Below, one piece after another: positions 35,863 through 44,700 of a DNA stretch of 45,507 nt; the stretch's first letter is position 1; each line of letters opens with the position of its first letter. The position numbers and the translations under genes are program-made. The notes below the pieces were generated by a model. It had not been told where the DNA came from, searched no databases, and worked only from the letters and a program-made list of their open reading frames with translations. The stretch comes from JAZFYD01 sp036443405. Lineage in GTDB: Bacteria; Planctomycetota; PLA2. The DNA lies in contig JAZFYD010000049.1 of NCBI GenBank assembly GCA_036443405.1, positions 1 through 45,507 of the forward strand, given 5' to 3'.

Positions 35863-35890
35863 CGGCCGGCACCCGAGCGGGCACCGGCCG
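35863..35890. terminator. Bidirectional terminator between convergent genes
   Basis: Seven outer pairs (CGGCCGG / CCGGCCG), two mismatches and three inner CCC/GGG pairs around GAGC. On the minus strand it is followed by TTTTCG, giving a good terminator for the selenoprotein operon. On the plus strand CAATTGTTC follows, weaker, for the glycogen enzyme gene. Confidence 0.7.
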
Positions 35891-35910
35891 CAATTGTTCG
35901 AACTCGCTCG

Positions 35911-35941
35911 TCTCAACGGTGTCAGCCGTTGAACCACCAAC
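35911..35941 (+). repeat. Dispersed palindrome, copy D with compensated outer pair
   Basis: Arms TCAACGGT and GCCGTTGA around GTCA. Relative to the consensus, the outer pair changed from C-G to T-A in both arms and the inner pair became a T-G wobble. It lies between the terminator and the stop of the second selenoprotein gene. Confidence 0.7.
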
Positions 35942-35947
35942 ACAGCG

Positions 35948-36856
35948 CTACTTAGCGCTGGCGGCCTTGATCTTGCCGTCGATCTCGTCGAAGCGCTCTT
36001 GAAGCGACGTGCCTCGCACGACACCCCTCAGCTTGCTGAGCTGCGACTTCGCCGCCTTCATGTCACCGCCATCGAGCGTCGCCGCAACAGCGTCGAGCTG
36101 TTTGGAGATCTCGGTCGTCACGGTCTTCATCGTCGTCGCGGCCATTGCCTGCAGGCCCTCGGACTTCTTGTTCGCCTTGGCCTCGAGCTTCTTGGCGGCG
36201 GCGACGGCCTTCTTCAGGTCGCCCTTGCTCATCGCCTTGGCGACAGCCGCCTGACCCTTCTGGATGCCACGCAGATCCTTGCGCGTGATCCCCTTGCCGT
36301 GGAGCGACTGAAGGACCTTCTTCTGTGCGAGCACCGCATCCATGATCTTGCCGGACGTCGCGCCCTTGATGACCATCATCTCCTTGCCCGTGAAAGGATC
36401 GACGATGCTCGTGTAGGGGATTCTGCCCGTCTGGTTGAACTGACCGGCGGGCGACGACCGCAGCTTGCCGATGTCGTCCTTAGTCAACCCCGGCCACTCG
36501 AGCAGGTACTCGACGTCGTTGCCGGCGGCGTCCTTGCCCATGTAAGTGCCAGCCCGCTTGTCGCCCTTATCGATGCCGGACTGAAGCGAACCGAGCGACA
36601 TCACCTCGACCGTGTTCTCGTCGTGGAACTTGATGTACTTCTTGTTTTGCAGCACGGACCCGTGCATGCCCCAGCAAGGACCTCAGTTGAATCCGTGGCT
36701 GTGAAGCACGATCGGGCAGCAAAGCAGCTTCGCCTCGGCGCACGCCGCTTCCCAGCTCTTCGCGAATGCCACGCAGGGCTTGGGTTTGTCGCCGCCGGCT
36801 AAGGCGATCGCGGCCGCCACGGCCACCATCGCGCCGATGGGAAAGAGTTTCTTCAT
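35948..36856 (-). CDS. Thioredoxin-like selenoprotein with Sec-Gly-Pro-Cys site (second of tandem pair)
   Basis: Reading through an in-frame UGA at 36685-36683 (codon 58) gives 302 aa. ATG 36856 has GGAGAA 8 nt upstream and starts a signal peptide (MKKLFPIGAMVAVAAAIALA). The domain then reads SWEAACAEAKLLCCPIVLHS, GFN, Sec58, GPCWGMH. This aligns with thioredoxin's 'kPVLVDFWAEW-CGPC', Sec replacing the first Cys. A cis-Pro candidate follows in GRIPYTSIVDPFTGKEM. The last 150 residues are Lys/Ala-rich helices. It is 33 bp downstream of a paralogue of identical length with UGA at the same aligned position. A SECIS-like hairpin follows the UGA. Predicted to be an exported redox protein; its partner is unknown. 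Standard calling would leave a 57-codon fragment and a false gene from ATG 36667. Confidence 0.9.
36649..36669 (-). promoter_or_regulatory. SECIS-like hairpin of the downstream selenoprotein gene
   Basis: Numbering from U of UGA as 1: pairs 17-19 with 35-37 (GCA/UGC), U20 bulged, pairs 21-25 with 30-34 (GCACG/CGUGC), loop GGUC at 26-29. A bulged U and a GGUC loop are also the key SelB contacts in the E. coli fdhF SECIS. The whole element lies inside the coding sequence. Confidence 0.82.
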
Positions 36857-36889
36857 TTCATGTTCTCCGAATGATTCGGTGTACTTGGT

Positions 36890-37798
36890 CTATTTCGTGC
36901 CCGCGATCGCTTTCGCGCGCTCTTCCAGCTTCGTGTCTTTCAGGAGCGGGAGCAACTTCTTGATCTTCTTCGCCGCATTCTTGCGCTCCGGACCATTCAT
37001 GGCCTCAACAGTGTCGAGGTGTTTGGCCAGATCGCTTTCGATGACCTCGAATGCCGATTCGATGCGCGTCTTGAGCGCCGCGGCCGGGCGTTTCACCAGG
37101 AGCGCCATCGCGTCGTGCGCTTTGAGCGCCGCCAGGAAATCCGACTTGGCGAGTGCGAGGTCGATCTCGATCTCACGCTGCCCTGCGCTCCGCCAGTGTT
37201 TGCGCTCGATGCCCGCGCCGTGCTTTTCCTTGAGGGTTTTCTTGTGCTTCTCGATCAGCGCGATCATCTGCGCGACCGATCGCTTTCCACGCACGCTCTC
37301 CATCTCTTTCAGCGTGTGCGGGTCCACAAAGCCGTGGTACGGAATCTTGCCGCCCTGCATGTACTCGATGGGCGGCGCGGTGTCGGCGCTGATGCGCTTC
37401 AGTTCCTCCATCGTGATGCCGGGGAACTCTGCGAGGTACTCGACCTCGTCGCCGTAGGCATCCTTCGTTTTGTACGTTCGGATGTCCTTGCTCTTCTTGG
37501 CCTCGGCGACGTCGATCTCCTCCATGGTGATGACTTCGACGGCGTTGTCGCGCGCGTACTTGATGTACTTCGCACTGTGCAGCACCGCCCGGTGCATGCT
37601 CCAGCACGGGCCTCAGTAAAAGCCGTGCCGGTGGATCACGAGCGGCAGGTTCAGCGCCTTTGCTTCGGCGACCGCGTCATCCCACACCGGAACGAACTCC
37701 GGCGTCTTCACGGGCTTCGCGGACTTCCCGCCCGCCGCCGCCAGGGCACAGAAGACGAGGACCGCACCGAAGGTTGTGAGGGGGCCGGGGAATCGCAT
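36890..37798 (-). CDS. Thioredoxin-like selenoprotein with Sec-Gly-Pro-Cys site (first of tandem pair)
   Basis: 302 aa from ATG 37798 with UGA at 37615-37613 as codon 62. The N-terminus is a signal peptide (LTTFGAVLVFCALAAAG). The domain is WDDAVAEAKALNLPLVIHRH, GFY, Sec62, GPCWSMH, in thioredoxin_7-like register. A cis-Pro candidate lies in GGKIPYHGFVDPHTLKEM, shared with the paralogue, as is the block 'EVEYLaEFPGIT'. The C-terminal half is charged helices. The start has no strong Shine-Dalgarno. It lies 34 bp after the ADP-ribosylglycohydrolase-like gene, same strand. UGA ends many other genes here, so it is recoded locally, not genome-wide. Without recoding it would appear as a 61-aa fragment and a separate gene from ATG 37597. 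Confidence 0.9.
37579..37599 (-). promoter_or_regulatory. SECIS-like hairpin of the upstream selenoprotein gene
   Basis: It has the same numbering and shape as its paralogue: pairs 17-19 with 35-37, bulged U20, pairs 21-25 with 30-34 (GCACC/GGUGC), loop GGGC. Pair 25-30 is C-G here and G-C in the paralogue. The loop lacks the U found in the GGUC of the other copy. Confidence 0.78.
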
Positions 37799-37832
37799 GG
37801 GCTAGAGGTTAATACGTCCAGCCGCCCAGGCG

Positions 37833-38744
37833 TTATTGGGATGTTTCTTCGCTGGGCGTTTTGGGGCGTTCCGCGCCAAGAACCCTCTCGGTTAGCGCCT
37901 CGATCCGCTCCCGCGCGGCGACTTTCTGCCACCAGGCGTCCGAAATCCCGTCCGTGGCGCCGCGAATCGCCGCACTCACGAACAGCCGGCCGCTGGTATC
38001 GCCTCCGGAGAGGATCGCGCCGCGGACGGTGTTTTCGAAGTCGCCTCCATGAAGCGCCTCGTGCAGCGCCGTCGGCAGGGAGTTCGGAACCGGGCAGGTC
38101 TGGCCCGCCTCGAGGGCGAACGCGGCCATGTCTGCGTCGGATTCCAGGACCCGGACCAGGAGGTGCTCGATCGCCTTGCTCGGTTTGCAGACGGAGTCGA
38201 CGGCCTCCTCGGCGGTGCCACCAAGAATCGCAGCGCGAATCGCGCACGCCGCGGCGACGCCGTAGCGAACCGCTTGGGTGTTGTCGTGCGTGACACGAAT
38301 CGCCTCTTCGATGCGCGCTTCGAACTCCGGGTCATCGAGGTAGCGTGCGACGAGGATCGGCAGCTTCACGAACGCACCCGCCTGGTTGTCGTCGGCGCCC
38401 TTTTTGGTCTTGAGCAGATCCTTCGTCGCGTGATCGAGCCAACCGTCGTACGCGGAGTCGCCGAAGCGCACCATGTAGCGGCGCAGGTAGTCCTCGACGT
38501 CGAGGCCGCCGGATTCCGCGACCGATTCAAGGGCAACCAGCGCGTGGTCGCCGTAGTGCGTGAACTCGCCGACCTTGCGGCGCGCGTGGTACTGGTTGCC
38601 CGCCGGATCGAAAAACTCGGGGTGGTCCCCGCCTTTCGCCCGCACCTCGTCTTGGTCATAGATCCAATGCAGGCCGAGCGCAGCCGCGTCGGCAAGAAAC
38701 GAACCGAGGATCGCGTCGCGGGCCCGGTCGTGTTTGGTCCTCAT
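37833..38744 (-). CDS. ADP-ribosylglycohydrolase (DraG/ARH)-like protein
   Basis: 303 aa from ATG 38744 (GGAGGT 6 nt upstream; 1-nt overlap with the phosphatase stop, TGATG). It begins AILGSFLADAAALGLHWIYD, the typical start of the family, and has HYGDHALVALESV, DDNQAGAFVKLPI and the C-terminal SGGDTSGRLFVSAAIRGA. Known DraG/ARH enzymes bind two metal ions with Asp residues, including a C-terminal 'GGDxDT' type block. Here the second Asp is replaced (GGDTSGR), so activity or substrate may differ. Family members remove ADP-ribose from proteins or act on related compounds. It sits between a PP2C phosphatase and the selenoproteins. Confidence 0.83.
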   Translation of the reverse strand: MRTKHDRARDAILGSFLADAAALGLHWIYDQDEVRAKGGDHPEFFDPAGNQYHARRKVGEFTHYGDHALVALESVAESGGLDVEDYLRRYMVRFGDSAYDGWLDHATKDLLKTKKGADDNQAGAFVKLPILVARYLDDPEFEARIEEAIRVTHDNTQAVRYGVAAACAIRAAILGGTAEEAVDSVCKPSKAIEHLLVRVLESDADMAAFALEAGQTCPVPNSLPTALHEALHGGDFENTVRGAILSGGDTSGRLFVSAAIRGATDGISDAWWQKVAARERIEALTERVLGAERPKTPSEETSQ

Positions 38745-39475
38745 CACAAAACCTCCAAGACGACGAGCGAAGCGTCGTCGTCGAATTCCGGTCCAAGCTG
38801 TTTCATCACGTGGTTCTTGATGTCGGCGGCCCGCATCGAGCCCGCTCCCTCGAGGAGACGGCAAAAACCGTCGATCCCCAGGAGCTCTCCGTCATCGCCC
38901 GGCGCCTCGGTGAACGCATCCGAGTAAAGAACAAACACGTCACCTTCATCGAGATCGACCGCGTGCTGGGCGTACTCCGTGCCGCTCAAGATGCCGAGCG
39001 GCATTCCGCCGCGTGCGCCGTCTGCAGGTTCGATGGCCGAAAACCGCCCGGTGGCGGCCGCGCCCCGGAGAATCGCGGGGTGGCCGGCGTAGGCGTACAC
39101 GAGGCTGCGGTCCCGGCTATCGAGAATCGTCGAGACCATCGTCGTGAACTTGAAGGCGCCCTTCCGTTTTTTCAAAAACGACTCGTTCACGTGCCGCAGC
39201 ATGCTCGAGTTGTCGTGCGCGCCGATGTTCTCGATCAGTGACTCGTGGATGATCCGCGCGACCTCGGCGCTTTCCTCACCGTGGCCGGACACGTCCGCCA
39301 ACACGACTTTCGAGAGGATGCCCATGCCGCAGACGCTCAGGTAGTGGATGTCGCCGCCGGCGGCGCCCTGGCCGAACGGCTTCGAGAAACACTCGCCGCG
39401 CGCGCCCGCGAGCTTCACGGAAACGTCGCACGCTCCCGCTCCGCCCCAGACCTCGGTGCACTGGACTTCCTTCAT
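38744..39475 (-). CDS. SpoIIE/RsbU-type PP2C protein phosphatase
   Basis: 243 aa from ATG 39475 (GAGG 5 nt upstream). Motifs are ADVSGHGEESAEVARIIHES (metal-binding Asp and Gly), YAYAGHPAILRG, LYSDAFTEAPGDDGE and the C-terminal DDASLVVLEVL, with Ala where most members have Gly in 'YSDG'. There is no sensor domain, so it is a bare catalytic domain. Related enzymes dephosphorylate anti-sigma antagonists, but no such partner is adjacent. It is the first gene of a four-gene operon with the ARH-like gene and two selenoproteins. Confidence 0.88.
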   Translation of the reverse strand: MKEVQCTEVWGGAGACDVSVKLAGARGECFSKPFGQGAAGGDIHYLSVCGMGILSKVVLADVSGHGEESAEVARIIHESLIENIGAHDNSSMLRHVNESFLKKRKGAFKFTTMVSTILDSRDRSLVYAYAGHPAILRGAAATGRFSAIEPADGARGGMPLGILSGTEYAQHAVDLDEGDVFVLYSDAFTEAPGDDGELLGIDGFCRLLEGAGSMRAADIKNHVMKQLGPEFDDDASLVVLEVL

Positions 39476-39554
39476 GGTCGCCTCACTTGGATGCCGCAAC
39501 CCGCCGCAGGGTTCCGGGGATTCGAAACGGATCCGAATTCTGAAGGACTGCGAA

Positions 39555-39586
39555 GCTCCAACGGCGTCAGCCGTTGGGCCGGAAAC
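39555..39586 (+). repeat. Dispersed palindrome, copy E (consensus)
   Basis: Perfect arms CCAACGGC and GCCGTTGG, loop GTCA, flanks GCT and GGCC, then the tail GGAAAC. It lies between ktrA and the phosphatase gene, beside the terminator hairpin. Confidence 0.8.
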
Positions 39587-39590
39587 AACG

Positions 39591-39624
39591 ACACGGATCT
39601 AGCGGAAATCCGCTAGATCCGTGT
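39591..39624 (-). terminator. Perfect 16-bp hairpin overlapping the ktrA stop codon
   Basis: Arms ACACGGATCTAGCGGA and its exact complement are separated by 2 nt. The right half encodes the last codons of ktrA and the stop (39599-39601) lies within the left half. On the minus strand CGTTGTTTCC follows, so it can act as an intrinsic terminator or 3' stabiliser. Confidence 0.75.
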
Positions 39625-40249
39625 CCTGACCGACGATCGTGAGCTGGTCCTCGGCCGCGATCACGGTGTCGGCGCCGGGCACGACCTGCACACGCCCCTT
39701 CAGGTCGCGGATCGCGATCACCGCGAGCTTCTTGTCGTGGCGCAGGTTCAGCTCGGCGAGGGACTTGCCCACGCACCAATCTGGCGCAACGATCTCGCAC
39801 ACGCCGTAGCCAATCGTCAACGGAACGAAGTCGATGAGGTCGTGGCCCGCGAGTCCGCGCGCGAGACGCCGGCCGTAGTCGCGCTCGGGTGAGATCACTT
39901 TGTTCGCACCGATGCGGGTCAACACCTCCGCACGTTGCGAGTCGCTGGCCTCCGCGTAGATCATCGGGACGCCGAGTTCCTTGAGCTGCAGCGTCGCGAG
40001 AATGCAGGACTCCAGGCTGTCCCCCATCGCGACGATGGCGCCATCGAACGTGTCGTTGACGAGCTCGGCGAGGGCCTCGGGATCCTTGACATCCGCAACG
40101 GCGGCCGAGGTCACACGGTCGCGGATGTTCTCGACCAGCTTCGGGTTGCGGTCGACCGCGAGCACCTCGCAGCCCGCCTCGCAAAGTTCCTCGGCCAAAC
40201 TGCGCCCGAACTGGCCCAGCCCCAACACGGCGTATCGTTTGCGACTCAT
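39599..40249 (-). CDS. ktrA: Trk/Ktr potassium uptake regulatory subunit, RCK domains
   Basis: 216 aa. The N-terminal Rossmann fold is seen in AVLGLGQFGRSLAEELCEAG (GxGxxG nucleotide site) and VLAVDRNPKLVENI (acidic residue after strand 2). RCK_C follows (residues about 135-216), including IAIRDLKGRVQVVPGADTVI. It binds adenine or NAD nucleotides in the cytosol and gates the KtrB channel. Its start overlaps the ktrB stop by ATGA. TrkA proper is twice this size with two RCK units, so KtrA is the better name. Confidence 0.94.
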   Translation of the reverse strand: MSRKRYAVLGLGQFGRSLAEELCEAGCEVLAVDRNPKLVENIRDRVTSAAVADVKDPEALAELVNDTFDGAIVAMGDSLESCILATLQLKELGVPMIYAEASDSQRAEVLTRIGANKVISPERDYGRRLARGLAGHDLIDFVPLTIGYGVCEIVAPDWCVGKSLAELNLRHDKKLAVIAIRDLKGRVQVVPGADTVIAAEDQLTIVGQDTDLADFR

Positions 40250-41565
40250 CCGACAAGAACCCTTTCATGAGGATACTGGACGCGCGAGGGTCCGGCGTCG
40301 CGAATCAAGACGAGGAAGATCGAGAGCGACCCGACGCGCCCGACGAACATCAGCACACACAGGACGATCTTGGATGCCGGCGTCAGGTCCGCAGTGATGC
40401 CCGTCGAGAGGCCGACGGTTCCGACGGCGGAAACCGCCTCGAACGCCAGCGGCAGGAATTGCTCCCGCGCCGTCGGCTCCAGGACCGTCAGCGCGAAGAT
40501 TCCGCCGAACACTACGAGCAGCGTACAGACTAGGACGGCGAGCGCGCGCCGCAGGAGTTGCCGCGGGATCGTGCGGCCGTGCATCGTGGCGTCCTGCCGG
40601 CCGCGGAGCACCGTGCCGACCAACAACACGACGAGCGCCGCCGTTGTCGTCTTGATGCCGCCGCCCGTCGACCCGGGCGATGCACCGATGAACATCAGGA
40701 GCATCATGACCAGCAGCACGGGCGTCGACATCCCGCCGACCGGCGTCGTATCGAACCCGGCCGTGCGCGCGGACACGCTCATGAAAAACGCGTCCTTCAG
40801 GCTGCTCCCGAGGATCAAAAGCACCAGCACGCCCGCCGCGATGAGAGATCCGGACGTCAACAAAACGAGCCGCGTGTTCAGCGTGTAGCGCCGGCGCGCG
40901 TCGGCCCGCCACCTCGGACGGATTTCCAGAAGTGTCGTGAACCCGAGGCCGCCCAAGATGACGAGCAGCGTGACCGGAAGCCACACGCCCGGCCCCGCGC
41001 TTTGGAGCGAATCCGACTCGAGCGCAAACCCGGCGTTGCAAAACGCGGACACGGCGTGGAAGGCCGCCGGCCACCAATCGTCGTAGCTCCGGTTCAGAAC
41101 AAGCGCACCGATCCCTTCGCACAAAAGCGTCAGGCCGACGACGCCTGCCAGCAGACGCCCCAACCGCCAACCCGCGACCGGCGTGTAGCTCTCCTTCAGC
41201 GCCGCATCCTGATCCATTGCGACGCGCTTGCGCGCGAGCACCAACACGGCCATCGAGAACGTCATGATCCCGAGGCCACCGGCCTGGATGAGCGCGAGGA
41301 TGATCGCCTGGCCCGCGGTGGTGAAATCGGACCCCGTGTCGACCACCACGAGTCCGGTCACGCACACCGCCGAGGTGGCGGTGAAAAACGCCTCGAGCGG
41401 ACCCACGTTCGGACCGGAGATGCCGGGCAGGCTGAGCAGCACGGACCCGACGAGAATCGTGCCCAAAAACGTTGCGGGCAAAAGGAAAACCGGGCGCTTC
41501 CACAGGGGAGGTCTTCCCACGTGGGGCAGCAGCGACGGCGGGATTCCGGTAGCGAGTTTTCGCAT
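40246..41565 (-). CDS. ktrB: Trk/Ktr potassium uptake membrane subunit
   Basis: 439 aa with four membrane-pore-membrane repeats. The four filter segments are SAVCVTGLVV, AFCNAGFALE, ARTAGFDTTP and AVGTVGLSTG, each with the conserved Gly that selects K+. The intramembrane loop is visible as GASPGSTGGGIKTTT in repeat 3. It forms the K+ (probably Na+-coupled) uptake channel with KtrA. The 164 bp between it and the divergent kinase gene contain an A-rich stretch but no clear further feature. Confidence 0.94.
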   Translation of the reverse strand: MRKLATGIPPSLLPHVGRPPLWKRPVFLLPATFLGTILVGSVLLSLPGISGPNVGPLEAFFTATSAVCVTGLVVVDTGSDFTTAGQAIILALIQAGGLGIMTFSMAVLVLARKRVAMDQDAALKESYTPVAGWRLGRLLAGVVGLTLLCEGIGALVLNRSYDDWWPAAFHAVSAFCNAGFALESDSLQSAGPGVWLPVTLLVILGGLGFTTLLEIRPRWRADARRRYTLNTRLVLLTSGSLIAAGVLVLLILGSSLKDAFFMSVSARTAGFDTTPVGGMSTPVLLVMMLLMFIGASPGSTGGGIKTTTAALVVLLVGTVLRGRQDATMHGRTIPRQLLRRALAVLVCTLLVVFGGIFALTVLEPTAREQFLPLAFEAVSAVGTVGLSTGITADLTPASKIVLCVLMFVGRVGSLSIFLVLIRDAGPSRVQYPHERVLVG

Positions 41566-41729
41566 GGGTCGAGGCGAACCTGCGGGATCGTAGCAACACG
41601 ACGCAATTCAGCTGTGTTGCACATCCGTCGGCCCGGTTTTCGTGACAGTGGCAACTGCGCCCCCGGTCCGTCCATTTCTTTGCACATTGCAGACGGGGCC
41701 GGGTGGCGCTGGGAGTATAAAAAAAGCTC

Positions 41730-44700
41730 GTGGCGACCCTATCCGGCCAGACCGTCGGCGGCTACCGCATAGGCCCTTTGCTGGGCAAGGGCGGGATGGG
41801 GACGGTCTATCGCGCCGAGACGGAGGCCGAAGGACCGGCGGGACCGGCGAGTTCGACGGTCGCGGTCAAGTTCATCCACTCGAACCTGCTCGAGGACGAC
41901 CGCGCGGTCGCGAGGTTCAAGCAGGAAGCCGAGATCGGGCGCGGAATCCGCCACGCGAACGTCGTCCGCACCTACGACATCGCCGAGGCCGAGGTGGACG
42001 GCGACGCCGTGCATTTCATGGTGATGGAGTTCATCGAGGGGCAGACGCTGCGGTCGCTGGGCGCCGAGCTGGGCACGCTCCCGGAACAGCTCCTGTTGCA
42101 GATCTCCGACCAGGTGCTCGATGCGCTCGACGCGATTCACGCGCTCGACATCATCCACCGCGACATCAAACCCGAGAACATCGTCATCACGGCGGAGCAC
42201 CGCGTGCTGCTGATGGACCTCGGCGTGGCGCGGCGCGAACAAGCCAGCACCCAGCTGACACAGGCCGGCGAGTTCCTTGGATCGCTCCACTACGCCGCAC
42301 CCGAGCAGATCTTCGAGCAGGACAAGGTCGGACCGCGCTCGGACCTCTACGCGTTCGGTTGCGCGCTCTACGAACTTGCGACGGGCCAGAAGCCGTTTGT
42401 GGCGGAGGACCTCTCCGTCCTCATTCACAAGAAGCTCGAGGGCACGTTCCGCCGGCCTAAGTCCGTGCACGGCGACATCGATGCGTTTCTCGATGAAGTC
42501 ATCGCGGTCTGCCTCGAGAAGGAACCGGCCAACCGGTTCCGCAGTGCCGCCGAGCTGCGCACGGTCCTGAGCGAGGGGCGCAACTCCGCGTGGTGGCAAG
42601 GGCGCACCGAAGGTCGCGTGCAACCGATCGGCGAGCGCGCACTCGAACGCCTGCGCATGCCGCGCGAGGCGGCGCTGCTCGGCCGCGGCGACGAAACCGA
42701 TCGCATCCACGAGTTGTTTCAGGAAGCGGCCGCCGGGAGTGGCCGGGTGCTGTTTGTTTCGGGGCCGGCGGGCATCGGCAAATCGCGCCTGGTCTACGGG
42801 CTCCTGACCGAGCTCGCCGGCGTGGAGGGTCCGACACTGCTCGCGGGCCGAAGCGTCGGCAGCGGCGGGCGGGCGTTCCAGCCGTTTGTCGAGGCGATGT
42901 GCGACCTCCTGCGCATCGATGAAATCGAGGCGGGCCAACGCCGCGACAAGATCCAGGAGCGCCTCGAGGAGTTGCTGCCGGACACGCCCGGTCTCGTCGG
43001 GCCGTTCGCGTCGTTCCTGCTTGGCGGTGCGTCCCTCGGCGCCGACGGCCAGGTCTCGCGCGACGCGCTGCTCTCGACGTACGCCAACGTGCTGCGCGCG
43101 GCGGCGAAGGAGCGCCCGATCATTCTGGCGGTCGAGGATCTGCATCTTGCGGGTCCCGACTCCGTCGACATGTTCGGTTATCTCGCCCGCGGACTCGCCG
43201 AGCATCCCGTGCTGCTCATCGGTCTGTTCCGCGACGACGAGATCATCGAGGGGTCGGAACTCCCCGATTTGGTCGTGGACCTCGGCCGGCGGCTCGACGC
43301 GCCGAAGATCGACCTCGAGCCGCTGCCGCGCACGGCCAGCGAGGAGCTGCTGCGCAGCGTTGTGGTCCACGAACGCACGGTGCGCCGGCTCGGCCGTTTG
43401 TTGCACGCCAAGAGCGGCGGCAACCCCCTCACCATCTTCGAGCTCATCGGCCACCTGCGCGAAACCGGGGTCCTGCAGGAAGAGGACGGCGGCCAGATCA
43501 TCGCGCAACCGCTGGACGACATCGAACTGCCGTCCACGGTGCGCGACCTCGTCGAACTCAAGATGGGCCGGCTCGACGACGAGGAACGCGACACGCTCGA
43601 CGCGGCCGCGGTCCTCGGGTTCGAGTTCACGGCGTCACTGCTCGCCGCGGTGCTCGAAGAGAAGCGCATCAAACTCCTGAAGCGGCTCGCGGTGCTGGAG
43701 CGCAAGTACCGACTGCTTCGCAGCGCGGGCAAGAACGCGTTCCAGTTCGCAACGCCGCAGCTTCAGGAGGCCATCTACGAGGCGATCACGCCGGCGCTGC
43801 GCGAGGAGTACCACTCCGTCATCGCCGACGCGATCGAGGAGGCCCACGACGGCGAGGAGATCAGCGGCGAGGTCGCGTACCCGCTGGTGGACCACCTGCT
43901 GCTCGCGGATCGCGGCGACGAAGTCGCACCGCACGCCGCGAGCGCCGCCGATCGCGCCTCCGTGGCGTATCACCCGACGCGCGCCGCCCCGTTCCTCGAG
44001 CGGCTCGCCGAGGCTATCGAGAACGGCGATCCCGCCACGGTCTACCGCGTCTACGACCGGCTCTGGCAGGCGCACGACGCGATCGGGCGACGGGCCGAGC
44101 AGCACGCCGTGATTCAGAAGATGATCGGGGTCGCGGAGAAACTCGACGACCCGGGCCTTCTCGGGCGCGGCCACACGCTCCTGGGTTTTTCGAACTGGCA
44201 GACCGGCGACTACGAAGCCGCGCGAGCGTCTTCCGACAAAGGGCTCGAACTCGCGCGCGACGGAAAGAACCGCGAGTGGGAAGCCAACGCGCTGCACAGT
44301 CTTGGCTCCATCTCGCTGCACATGGGCGACGTTCCCAAGGCCGCGGACTACTTCAAGCAAGCGCTTGAGATCCGCCGCGAGATCGACGATCGCCACGGCA
44401 TCGCAAGAAGCCTCGCGAACCTGGGCGCAGCGATGCCGCACATCGGTGAAGCCGACAAGGCGCTCGACACCAAGAAGGAGGCGCTCGCGATCCTTCGCGA
44501 GATCGGCGAACGGCGTGGCGAAGCGGCGGTGCTGAACAACATCGGCAACTCGTTGAACGCCGAGAACCGCTTCGAGGAAGCCCTCGGCTACTTGCGCCAG
44601 GCCGCTGACCTCGGCGTCGAGTGCGGCAACCTGGCGAGCGAAGGCTACCCGTTGCACAACCTCGGTATCGCCTTCGCCGCGCTCGGGCGCGCCGGGGAGG

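Noticed and set aside
35948..36667. A stand-alone gene starting at ATG 36667 (and likewise 36890-37597)
   Set aside because: Each is preceded in the same frame by a signal peptide and a thioredoxin half-domain joined through UGA. The ATG is the conserved Met inside GPCWxMH, and no ribosome-binding site stands before it.
35948..37798. Two pseudogenes with nonsense mutations, or UGA read as Trp/Gly genome-wide
   Set aside because: The same codon, same site and conserved flanks in both paralogues argue against decay. UGA is a normal stop for many other genes here (metH, ktrB, uppP, the sigma factor).
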